From the NCBI RefSeq assembly GCF_007994135.1, contig NZ_VLKF01000001.1, positions 682,001 to 746,000 on the forward strand: DNA of 64,000 nt, written 5' to 3'. This stretch comes from Modestobacter roseus (GTDB lineage: Bacteria > Actinomycetota > Actinomycetes > Mycobacteriales > Geodermatophilaceae). The notes beneath the pieces are model-generated. The model ran no database searches, had not been told where the DNA came from, and worked only from the letters and a program-made list of their open reading frames with translations. The position numbers and the translations under genes are program-made. This document shows, in pieces, positions 37,682-45,057 of this stretch (position 1 is the stretch's first letter; each line of letters begins with the position of its first letter).

Positions 37682-40270
37682 ATGAGCCATGCGGAGCGCG
37701 ACTCGGTTGGCCACCATTTTTCGATGGTTGGTGCAACCGACCGGCTGTCACCGCTGGACGGGCGCGATGCGGACGGCCGCCTGATCGACCGGCTGGTCGA
37801 GGTCGCGCTCGCGCAGCCGGAGGTGCTGGCGCTGGCCGACCGGGAACGCTCGGTCCGGTTCGCCGACGTCGTGTTCGAGGCCGAGGCCGTCCGCGCCGCG
37901 GTGGCCGAGGCCGAGGACGCCGGCCGTCCGGTGTGCGTGCTCCGGACGCCGGGGGTCGACGCCGTGATCGCGGTGGTGGGCGTGATCGCGTCCGGCGCGC
38001 CGATGGTCGTGCTCGACCCCACCACCCCGGCTGCCCGGCTGCGGCACTACGTGGAGCTGGCGGGCGCGCGGGTCTGCGTCAGTGACGCCGCGCACGCGGA
38101 CGTCGCCGCGGAGGTGTGCCCCGTGGTGCTCCTGCCCGGTAGGGGACCCGACGGGCAGGACCTGCAGGAGGTGGCGGCCGCGCTCCGGTCCACCCCGCAC
38201 GGTTCGGGGGACACGGTCAGCATCGTCTACACCTCCGGCTCGACGGGCCTGCCCAAAGGCGTGTTCTCGGCCGCCGGCACCGCGCTGCACGACACGTGGA
38301 CGAACTCCTCCGGCAGCGGCTGCTACGGGCCCGGTGACGTGGTGGCCAACCTGCTGCCGATGGGGTTCGACGCGGGGTTGAAGACCGCCCTCGGCGGCCT
38401 GCTGGCCGGCAGCACCCAGCAGCTGTTCGACCCTCGCACCTGCCCGGTGCCCGAGCTGGCGGGCTGGCTGCGGGAGGTGGGCGCCTCGGTCCTGATCGCC
38501 AGCCCGGCGATCATGCGCGGGGTGGTGGCGACCCTCCCACCCGGCGACCGGCTGGAGACGCTGACGAGGGTCTCGATGGGCGGGGAGACCGTCCACGCCG
38601 CACAGCTCGCCGCGATCCGCTCCGTCGTCGGACCCGGCTGCGAGATCCGCAACCGCTACGGCTCGACCGAGACGGGCTTGCTGTCGGAGTTCCGGCTGAT
38701 GCCCGGTGACCCCCTGCCCGCCGGTGCCGTCCCGGTGGGGCGGTCGGTCGAGGGGATGCACTTCGCCGTGGAGGACGAGCAGGGTCAGCGGCACGAGCAC
38801 GGCACCGGGCGTCTGGTGGTGAGCTCCCGGTGGCTGACCGAGGGCTACTGGGGCGCGCGGGAGGCCACCGCGGCCGCCTACTCCGGTCCGGTCGACGGGG
38901 TCCGGAGCTTCCGCACGAACGACGTCGCCCGGATCGACGAGGACGGCTGCGTGACGTTGCTCGGCCGCACCGACCACAGCGTCAAGATCCGCGGCCACCT
39001 GGTCGCGCCGGGGGAGGTGGACGCCGCCCTCTTCGCCCTGCCCGAGGTGCGGGAGGCGGTGGTCGTCGGCGTCGAGGCGGGCGGGCAGACCCGGCTGGTC
39101 GCCTACGTCGTCCCGGCGGTGCAGCGGCTGGACGCCGCGACGGTGCGGCGCGCGGTCCGCGAGGTGCTGCCGGGCTTCATGGTGCCGCAGGACGTCGTCC
39201 TGCTGCCGGCGCTGCCGCGCACGGAGCGGGGCAAGCTGGACCGTTCCGCGCTGCCGCCGCCCCCGCCCCGGACCGCCACCACCCCGCCGGGCACCGACTG
39301 GGAGCGCGTGGTGGCCGCCGAGTTCGCGCGCGCCCTCGGGCTGGACGAGGTGGGGCTGCACGACGACTTCTTCGAGCTCGGTGGCGACTCGCTGGCGGCC
39401 GAGGCGCTGCTGGCGGCGATGGGGACGCAGATGGACGTGCCGGCCCGGCTGCTGTCCACGACCCTGCTGCAGGAGTCGCCGACGGTCGCCTCGTTCGCCG
39501 AGGCGGTGCGGCGCCGCCGGGCGCCGGAGCACCCGACCATGGTCCGGCTCCGCGCCGAGGGCAGCCGCCCGCCGCTGTTCTGCATCGCGGGCGCGGGCGG
39601 CGTGGCCGTCGGTTTCCGGTCGCTGGCGCTCCGCCTGGGGCCGGACCAGCCGGTGTGGGCGTTGCAGGCGCACGGCATGGAGAACCGGGGGCGGCCGGAC
39701 TGGTCGGTCCAGGCGATCGCACGCCGCCACCTGGCCGCGGTGCGGACCGTGCAGCCGCACGGCCCGTACCGGCTCGCCGGGCACTCGCTGGGCGGGATCG
39801 TCGCGCTGGAGATGGCCCACCAGCTGCGCGCCGCGGGGGAGGAGGTGGCGCTGCTGGCCGTGCTCGACTCCTTCCCGCCGGGCAGGAAGACATCCCCACC
39901 GGCGATCGACGGGGGGCTCCTCCGGCGGGTGAAGCAGATCGGCGCCCTGGCGTTGACCGGCATCGTCCCGGACGCGGGCAAGGGCCACTACCTGCGCTTC
40001 TACCGCCAGGGCATGTTCCTGCAGCGCCGGTACCAGGGCGCTGCCTGGGACGGCCGCACCCTGGTGCTGGTCGCCCGGGACGACCCGGACGCCACCGCCC
40101 GGGCCCGCTGGTCGAGCCACCTCACGGGGGAGTGGGCCTTGCACGAGGTGCCGGGCAACCACACCGGGATGCTGCACGAGCCCGACGTCGGCCGGGTCGC
40201 GGAGCTGGTGGCCGCCGAGCTCGACGCGGTGGTGAACTCGGGACGTCGACCGGGCCACGGCGCGCCGTGA
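37682..40270 (+). CDS. A-T-TE nonribosomal peptide synthetase-like protein, copy 2
   Basis: An intact 862-residue synthetase. Adenylation domain at about residues 20-530: IVYTSGSTGLPKGVF (180s), GFDAGLK (A4, about 225), NRYGSTETG (320s), LGRTDHSVKIRGHL (420s), TERGKLDRSALP (510s). Thiolation domain with phosphopantetheine Ser in GGDSLAAE (about 566). Type I thioesterase with GHSLGG (about 700), LDSFPPG (Asp) and GNHTGMLHE (His, about 825). There is no condensation domain. Proteins with A-T-TE layout, such as RalA of Ralstonia and fungal TdiA/AtromentinS types, dimerise 2-oxo acids; others load and release one amino acid. A4 has Asp then Lys four residues later, an unusual pocket. No tailoring, MbtH or PPTase gene is adjacent. 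Confidence 0.9.
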   Translation: MSHAERDSVGHHFSMVGATDRLSPLDGRDADGRLIDRLVEVALAQPEVLALADRERSVRFADVVFEAEAVRAAVAEAEDAGRPVCVLRTPGVDAVIAVVGVIASGAPMVVLDPTTPAARLRHYVELAGARVCVSDAAHADVAAEVCPVVLLPGRGPDGQDLQEVAAALRSTPHGSGDTVSIVYTSGSTGLPKGVFSAAGTALHDTWTNSSGSGCYGPGDVVANLLPMGFDAGLKTALGGLLAGSTQQLFDPRTCPVPELAGWLREVGASVLIASPAIMRGVVATLPPGDRLETLTRVSMGGETVHAAQLAAIRSVVGPGCEIRNRYGSTETGLLSEFRLMPGDPLPAGAVPVGRSVEGMHFAVEDEQGQRHEHGTGRLVVSSRWLTEGYWGAREATAAAYSGPVDGVRSFRTNDVARIDEDGCVTLLGRTDHSVKIRGHLVAPGEVDAALFALPEVREAVVVGVEAGGQTRLVAYVVPAVQRLDAATVRRAVREVLPGFMVPQDVVLLPALPRTERGKLDRSALPPPPPRTATTPPGTDWERVVAAEFARALGLDEVGLHDDFFELGGDSLAAEALLAAMGTQMDVPARLLSTTLLQESPTVASFAEAVRRRRAPEHPTMVRLRAEGSRPPLFCIAGAGGVAVGFRSLALRLGPDQPVWALQAHGMENRGRPDWSVQAIARRHLAAVRTVQPHGPYRLAGHSLGGIVALEMAHQLRAAGEEVALLAVLDSFPPGRKTSPPAIDGGLLRRVKQIGALALTGIVPDAGKGHYLRFYRQGMFLQRRYQGAAWDGRTLVLVARDDPDATARARWSSHLTGEWALHEVPGNHTGMLHEPDVGRVAELVAAELDAVVNSGRRPGHGAP

Positions 40271-40404
40271 GGGGTTGCGCCGCTTCGCCGGCACCCCTTC
40301 ACTGAGGCCCGGAACGCGGGCTCGGCACCGGTGGTGCCGGGGCCGCGTCGGGGGCTCCGGGGCGGCGACACGATCCCGGGCTGCCTCAGACCGTTGGGGG
40401 ACGG

Positions 40405-42105
40405 ATGAGCAGGTGGCGGGGGCGGACGGCGGTCGGGTACCGCGGGGCTCCGTCGGGGACGCTCGGGCGCCGCGTGGGTGTCGTGGTCACCGCGGGGATG
40501 ACCGTCGCGGCGCTGGCGAGCGCATCGGGCGCCGAGGTCGTGCCGGCGGCAGCGTCGGCTCCGGTCGTGGAACGGCCCGCGCCCCGCACGGAGCGTTCGG
40601 CAGCGCCTCCGGCGGCCGCGAGCGAGGACGCACCCGCCCCACCCGTCGCCGGTGAGCCAGCGGTCCTGGCGGACACCGCGCGACCGCCGGAGCCGCCCGT
40701 GGCCGGGCCGGTGCAGAGCTCACCGCTGGCCGCCGGCGGGATCCCGGCGGCGGCGCTCGGCGCCTACACCCGGGCCGCGCAGGCAGCGCCCCCGTCGTGC
40801 GGCATCCGCTGGGAGCTGCTCGCGGGGATCGGCCTGGTCGAGTCGAACCACGGCCGGTTCGCCGGCGCGGTGCTGCAGCCCGACGGCACCTCGAGCCCGC
40901 GGATCGTGGGCATACCGCTCACCGGGTCCGGAGCGACGGCGGAGATCCGGGACACCGACCAGGGCCGGCTGGACGGCGACGCCAGCTACGACCGGGCGGT
41001 CGGCCCGATGCAGTTCATCCCCTCCACCTGGGCGCGCTACGCGGCCGACGGCGACGGTGACGGCCGCACCGACCCGTTCGACCTCGACGACGCGGCCGCT
41101 GCTGCCGCGCGCTACCTCTGCGCCGCCGGGGGCGACCTGTCGAACCTCGCCGGGCAGGCCCGCGCGGTGTACGCCTACAACCACTCCACCGAGTACGTGA
41201 CCTCCGTGCTGCTGCTCGCCGCGAGCTACGCGGGGACGCCGGTGACGCCGACCGCCCCAGCGCCGGCCGTACGGGTGCCCGCGCCGGAGCCGGTGCCCGC
41301 GCCGTTGCCGGTGCCCGCGCCGGCCGGTCCGCCGCCACCGCCGCCGGTGCTCCTCGCCGCCGAGCCGGCAGCGCCTGTCGAGCCGACCCCGCCGACCCCG
41401 CCGACCCCGCCGACCCCGCCGACCCCGCCGGTCGAGCCTGAGGTGCCGGTCGAGCCTGAGGTGCCGGTCGAACCCGAGGTGCCGGCTGAGCCGCCGCCCA
41501 GCCCGAGTCCGGAACCCACCCCAACGCCGAGCCCGGAGCCGACGCCGAGCCCGGAGCCGACGCCGAGCCCGGAGCCGACGCCGAGCCCGGAGCCGACGCC
41601 GAGCCCGGAGCCGACGCCGAGCCCGGAGCCCACGCCGAGCCCGGAGCCCACGCCGAGCCCGGAGCCGACGCCGCCCACGCCGAGCCCCGGCCCGGAGCCG
41701 ACGCCGCCCACGCCGGCCCCGGAGCCCACCCCGCCGCCGCCCGCGACCTGTGACCCCGAGCCGTGGACCGTCGACGTCCGCGATGCCTCCGCCGACCCCG
41801 CCACCGCGGAGGCGGTCGTCGCGGAGCTGCGGCAGGACGGCGCCGTCGTCGGCACCGTGAGCGTCGCCGACGGCCCGGCGCCGGAGACCGCCGTCGAGTT
41901 CCCGGCCGGCCGGGAGGACGAGGCCGGCGTCCTGGCCGAGGCGCTGGGCCTCGCGGCGGCAGAGCGCGAGACCGGCGCCGTGCGCGAGGCGGACGTCCCC
42001 CAGCTGACCGTCGTCCTCGGCGCCGACGCGGGTGAGCTGCACGCCTTCCTCGGCGGGCTGACCGGCCTCCCGGTCAGGCCGTGCGAGGTGCCGGCCGAGG
42101 ACTGA
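40405..42105 (+). CDS. secreted lytic transglycosylase-like protein with Pro-rich repeats and LytR_C-like tail
   Basis: A 566-residue exported protein. The signal peptide lies at about residues 20-48 (VGVVVTAGMTVAALASAS). An SLT-type domain at about 110-275 has the catalytic Glu in GIGLVESNHGRF (about 146) and AVGPMQFIPSTWARYAADGD, DAAAAAARYLCAAGGDL, VYAYNHSTEYV. A long Pro-rich region (about 285-450) contains PTP repeats, three VEPEVP units and eight PSPEPT units. The last 110 residues (VDVRDASADPATAEAVVAEL, and PQLTVVLGADAGELHAF) resemble the LytR_C cell-wall domain. It probably cleaves peptidoglycan, with the Pro-rich part spanning the wall. Confidence 0.82.
   Translation: MSRWRGRTAVGYRGAPSGTLGRRVGVVVTAGMTVAALASASGAEVVPAAASAPVVERPAPRTERSAAPPAAASEDAPAPPVAGEPAVLADTARPPEPPVAGPVQSSPLAAGGIPAAALGAYTRAAQAAPPSCGIRWELLAGIGLVESNHGRFAGAVLQPDGTSSPRIVGIPLTGSGATAEIRDTDQGRLDGDASYDRAVGPMQFIPSTWARYAADGDGDGRTDPFDLDDAAAAAARYLCAAGGDLSNLAGQARAVYAYNHSTEYVTSVLLLAASYAGTPVTPTAPAPAVRVPAPEPVPAPLPVPAPAGPPPPPPVLLAAEPAAPVEPTPPTPPTPPTPPTPPVEPEVPVEPEVPVEPEVPAEPPPSPSPEPTPTPSPEPTPSPEPTPSPEPTPSPEPTPSPEPTPSPEPTPSPEPTPSPEPTPPTPSPGPEPTPPTPAPEPTPPPPATCDPEPWTVDVRDASADPATAEAVVAELRQDGAVVGTVSVADGPAPETAVEFPAGREDEAGVLAEALGLAAAERETGAVREADVPQLTVVLGADAGELHAFLGGLTGLPVRPCEVPAED
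41383..41670 (+). repeat. in-frame tandem repeats coding the Pro-rich linker
   Basis: Five 9-bp units CCGACCCCG (41383-41427), three 18-bp units GTCGAGCCTGAGGTGCCG (41431-41484) and eight 18-bp units CCGAGCCCGGAGCCGACG (41527-41670). Unit number can change without breaking the frame. Confidence 0.9.
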
Positions 42106-42121
42106 CCGGAGGGCGAGGCGC

Positions 42122-42127
42122 TAGGTT
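42122..42127 (+). promoter_or_regulatory. possible -10 box of the potassium channel gene
   Basis: TAGGTT lies 30 bases before the GTG at 42158, leaving a short leader with AGGAGG (ribosome site) at about 42150. Confidence 0.35.
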
Positions 42128-42157
42128 GCCGGGAACGCCCGACCCGGCAGGAGGCCC

Positions 42158-43186
42158 GTGTTCACGTTGTTCTCGCGGCTGACCCGTGTGGTGAGCAGCC
42201 GGCTGCACGGCTGGCGGCTGCCGCTGGTCGTCATCGTGGTCGTCTTCCTGACCAGCTGGCTGGCGATGGCGCTGGTCGAGCCGCCGGACAGCGAGATCGC
42301 CTCGCCGGGCAACTACTGGTGGTACTTCGTCGTCACCGCCGCGACGGTGGGCTACGGCGACCTGTTCCCGGTCTCCGACGGCGGGCACGTCGTCGGGGCC
42401 TACGTCATCGTCGGCGGCATCGTCACGCTGACACTGCTGTTCACGCGGCTGGCCGACTACCTGTCGACGGTCCGCGGCAAGCGTCTGAGGGGCGTCGTGG
42501 TACTGGACCTGACCGACCATGTCGTCGTCCTGGGGTACACCCCGGGGCGCACGGAGCGGATCCTCGCCGAGCTGGCGAACGAGGGCGCCGGCGAGATCGT
42601 GCTCTGCGCCTGGGAGGACGTCCACGAGCACCCGGTGCCCGAGCAGGACGACGTCTCCTTCGTCCGCGGCGACCTGACCCACACCGACGTGATGAGCCGG
42701 GCCTGCGTCCCCCGGGCCCGGACGGTGATCGTCGACGGGCGCGACGACAACGAGACGCTGGCCATCGCGCTGGCCGCCGACCACGCCAACCACGGGGCGC
42801 ACATGGTGGCCGCCCTGCGTGACCTGGGCCGGCGGGAGAACCTGCGCTACGTCGACCCGCGGATCGCCTGCGTGCAGTGGCACATGCCCTACCTGCTCAC
42901 CGAGGAGGCGCTGGACCCGGGCATCACCGACGTCTACACCGACGTCATGAGCCACGGCGGGCACGGCAACACCTACTCGGTGCGGCTGCCGGCCGGCCAC
43001 CGGTTCGCCGCCTTCGGCGACTGCCAGACGCACCTGGGCCGGGAGTTCGGCGCGACCGTGCTGGCGGTGCGCGACGGGGGCGAGCTGGCGGTCAGCCCGC
43101 CGTGGGACACCCCGGTGCCGGAGGGGACGACGCTCTACTACATCGGCCGACGGCGGATCGAGGCGCGGGAACTGCTCAGCCGCTGA
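42158..43186 (+). CDS. two-TM potassium channel with RCK/TrkA-N domain
   Basis: A 342-residue channel. TM1 at about residues 20-42 (LPLVVIVVVFLTSWLAMALV), pore helix and filter TVGYGD at about 63-68, TM2 at about 73-98. A Rossmann-type RCK domain follows (HVVVLGYTPGRTERILAELA, VSFVRGDLTHTDVMSRA, ARTVIVDGRDDNETLAIALA), then a second C-terminal half with TLYYIGRRRIEARELL. This is the Kch/MthK layout, gating K+ flow by a cytosolic ligand such as Ca2+ or a nucleotide. The GTG start has AGGAGG upstream. The 3' end overlaps the convergent GAF gene by 11 bases. Confidence 0.92.
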   Translation: MFTLFSRLTRVVSSRLHGWRLPLVVIVVVFLTSWLAMALVEPPDSEIASPGNYWWYFVVTAATVGYGDLFPVSDGGHVVGAYVIVGGIVTLTLLFTRLADYLSTVRGKRLRGVVVLDLTDHVVVLGYTPGRTERILAELANEGAGEIVLCAWEDVHEHPVPEQDDVSFVRGDLTHTDVMSRACVPRARTVIVDGRDDNETLAIALAADHANHGAHMVAALRDLGRRENLRYVDPRIACVQWHMPYLLTEEALDPGITDVYTDVMSHGGHGNTYSVRLPAGHRFAAFGDCQTHLGREFGATVLAVRDGGELAVSPPWDTPVPEGTTLYYIGRRRIEARELLSR

Positions 43187-43661
43187 CCGGCGGCCCGGAG
43201 GAGTCGGGGGGCAGCAGCGTGCTGAGCAGCCGGGCGGTGTGCTCCACCGTCGGCAGGAACCGGGCCATGCTGCGCGGCTGGGCCCGCGCGGAGAAGCCGC
43301 ACAGCGTGCCGAACAGCTCGCCGGAACGCGTCACCAGCGGCACCCCGACGTAGGCGGCGATCCGCTCCGGGTGGCCGGCCAGCAGCTGGGAGTACACCGG
43401 GACGGCGGCGGTGACGGTCGCGACCCGGGGCCCGGTGCCGCTGACCATCTGGCGGCAGAAGGTCTGCTCCCAGGGGAACGCGGTGCCGGCGGGCACCGCC
43501 TCGCGGGGATGGGCGTGCAGCACCACCTGCTCGGCACCGGTGACCTCGGTGAGCATCCAGACGTCGAGGCCGATGGTGCGGTGCAGGTGGGTGAGCGAGG
43601 CCTGGACGGCGGCGGCCCAGTCGTCGAACGGCGCGAGGTCGTCGACCACCAGAGGGCGCAT
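43176..43661 (-). CDS. GAF-domain protein
   Basis: A 161-residue stand-alone GAF domain: LTHLHRTIGLDVWMLTEVTG, TFCRQMVSGTGPRVATVTAA, IAAYVGVPLVTRSGELFGTL, CGFSAR. The FC-RQM and Y-GVPL positions match sensory GAF domains found in front of diguanylate cyclases, but no output domain is attached. It may act by protein contact. The gene tail overlaps that of the potassium channel, a convergent arrangement; the ligand is unknown. Confidence 0.8.
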   Translation of the reverse strand: MRPLVVDDLAPFDDWAAAVQASLTHLHRTIGLDVWMLTEVTGAEQVVLHAHPREAVPAGTAFPWEQTFCRQMVSGTGPRVATVTAAVPVYSQLLAGHPERIAAYVGVPLVTRSGELFGTLCGFSARAQPRSMARFLPTVEHTARLLSTLLPPDSSGPPVSG

Positions 43662-43760
43662 GCGGCAACCTGACCGCGTGTCCGGTCGGACGTCAATCCC
43701 CCCGACCGTTCGGGATCCGGTACAGCCGGGTCGGCACGCTCCGTCAGCGGGTGGTCTCGC

Positions 43761-44261
43761 TCAGTTCCGTTCCCCGAACCGCCGGTTCAGCACCTCGTCC
43801 TCGCGCCGGAACACGACCCCGATCAGCTCGCGGACGGCGGCCTCGGCCTGCCGGCCGATCAGCGGGGCGTCGACCGTGGCCTCACCGGTCACCGTGGAGC
43901 GGCTGCCCGCGGCGTCCGGGACCAGGCGCCGCTCGCCGGTGACCTGCACCGTCCGGCCGAACACCTCGGCCTGCACGTCCAGGTCGCTGCGGTGCCCGCC
44001 GGTGCCGTCCGGCGTCCACGCGGTGCGTTCGACCACGGTCACCCGGTCGCCGACGAAGCGGGCGAACACCGGTGGGATGCCGGTGGTCGGCGCGGCCAAC
44101 CGCACCTCGGTGCGGGGCCGGTCGCCGTCCGTGCGCACGGTGAGCTCCTGGACGTCGGCGCCGAGCGCGGCCGCCCGTTCCCGGAGGAAGGCCTCGTCGG
44201 TCAGCGCCGCGAGCAGTGCGTCGGGGGACACGGGGTAGGTGGCGTCCTGGGTGATCGGCAC
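43761..44261 (-). CDS. DUF2505 family protein
   Basis: A 166-residue protein of the SRPBCC/START-like fold: ATYPVSPDALLAALTDEAFL, RERAAALGADVQELTVRTDG and the later GEATVDAPLIGRQAEAAVRE with an amphipathic C-terminal helix. This is the DUF2505 pattern, common in actinomycetes, thought to bind a hydrophobic ligand, although none is known. It starts at ATG 44261 and runs alone on the minus strand with 99 bases before the GAF gene. Confidence 0.82.
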   Translation of the reverse strand: MPITQDATYPVSPDALLAALTDEAFLRERAAALGADVQELTVRTDGDRPRTEVRLAAPTTGIPPVFARFVGDRVTVVERTAWTPDGTGGHRSDLDVQAEVFGRTVQVTGERRLVPDAAGSRSTVTGEATVDAPLIGRQAEAAVRELIGVVFRREDEVLNRRFGERN

Positions 44262-44315
44262 GCCGTCATCCTGCCGCCGGCGCGCCCGGGCCGCTCCGTG
44301 GCCCGGGCGTCGGGC

Positions 44316-44609
44316 TCAGTCGTCCCGGCCGACGATCCTCAGGTGCGGCCTGGTGCGCGCACCGGTGGGGGCGGTGGTCGGCAGGCCCGCGGCGCGGCGC
44401 ACCCGGTGCTCGGGCACCCCGAGTGACCGGGCCAGCGCCCGGGCGACCCGGTCGTTGACGTAGATCGACGTGGTGCCGGCGACCAGGCCGCGGATCGCCT
44501 CCTTGGAGAGCGTGCCCTCGGTGCGCTTCGCCGCCTCGTCGGCCGTGAGGCCCAGCTCGAACAGCCGGCGCCAGATGAGCCGCTGCAGCCGCAGCCGGGT
44601 CGTGGTCAC
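44316..44609 (-). CDS. small XRE-like HTH protein
   Basis: A 97-residue protein with a helix-turn-helix-like region: WRRLFELGLTADEAAKRTEG, TLSKEAIRGLVAG, then TSIYVNDRVARALARSLGVP. The spacing is like XRE/Cro domains used by small actinomycete regulators. The last 30 residues are basic and disordered. The true DNA target is unknown. It is upstream of the DUF2505 gene and downstream of the cstA pair on the same strand. Confidence 0.65.
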   Translation of the reverse strand: MTTTRLRLQRLIWRRLFELGLTADEAAKRTEGTLSKEAIRGLVAGTTSIYVNDRVARALARSLGVPEHRVRRAAGLPTTAPTGARTRPHLRIVGRDD

Positions 44610-44664
44610 CAGCGCCTCGATAGCCCCTGGCGGGGGCCGGGAAACCTGGTGCGCCGGGAGGGGG

Positions 44665-45057
44665 TCAGGGCAGGCCGAGCTCCGCCCGGGTGGCGGCGAG
44701 CGCGGCGTCCGGCGGCGGGAGCCCTCCGGAGGCGAGCACCGAGCCGCCCGCGATCAGCGACTCCAGGGCCAGCCCGGCGCGCACCGAGCGCCGCAGCGCG
44801 GCTCCCCGGAGCCCGCGCCGCCGGCCGTCGCCCACCAGCGCGGGCACCAGCCACAGCCAGTTCGACGGGGAGACGACCTCGATCGCGACGTCGTCGGGCA
44901 GCCCGGTGCGCAGCGCGCGGTAGACCGCGCCGACCGGGTCGTCCGGCGTCCGGTGGTGGTGCTGACCACCGGCGTCGAAGGGGCGCACGTCCCCGCTGCA
45001 GCACCCGCCTCCGCCCGGGCCGCGCGCGCCCCGGACCAGCACGACGCGGCGGCTCAC
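44665..45057 (-). CDS. small Cys-Cys protein translationally coupled to cstA
   Basis: A 130-residue protein from a GTG overlapping the cstA stop by four bases. It starts VSRRVVLVRGARGPGGGGCC, with CCSGD following the glycine run, then HHHRTPDDPVGAVYRALRTG, IEVVSPSNWLWLVPALVGDG and an Ala-rich C-terminus with GGSVLASGGLP. In enterobacteria the partner of CstA is the short YbdD protein; this one is twice as long and unrelated by eye. The Cys pair could bind metal or act as a redox site. No known family is recognised. Confidence 0.6.
   Translation of the reverse strand: MSRRVVLVRGARGPGGGGCCSGDVRPFDAGGQHHHRTPDDPVGAVYRALRTGLPDDVAIEVVSPSNWLWLVPALVGDGRRRGLRGAALRRSVRAGLALESLIAGGSVLASGGLPPPDAALAATRAELGLP

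Noticed and set aside
40271-40404. Possible c-di-AMP (ydaO-type) riboswitch before the transglycosylase gene
   Set aside because: The region is only 134 bases and I do not find the conserved ydaO core segments.
41527-41670. Regular 18-bp repeats that could suggest a CRISPR array
   Set aside because: Units are directly adjacent without spacers and code in frame for PSPEPT.
34399-42105. A full nonribosomal peptide gene cluster
   Set aside because: Only the two A-T-TE proteins are biosynthetic; neighbours are a DinB protein, an acyl-CoA dehydrogenase and a cell-wall enzyme.
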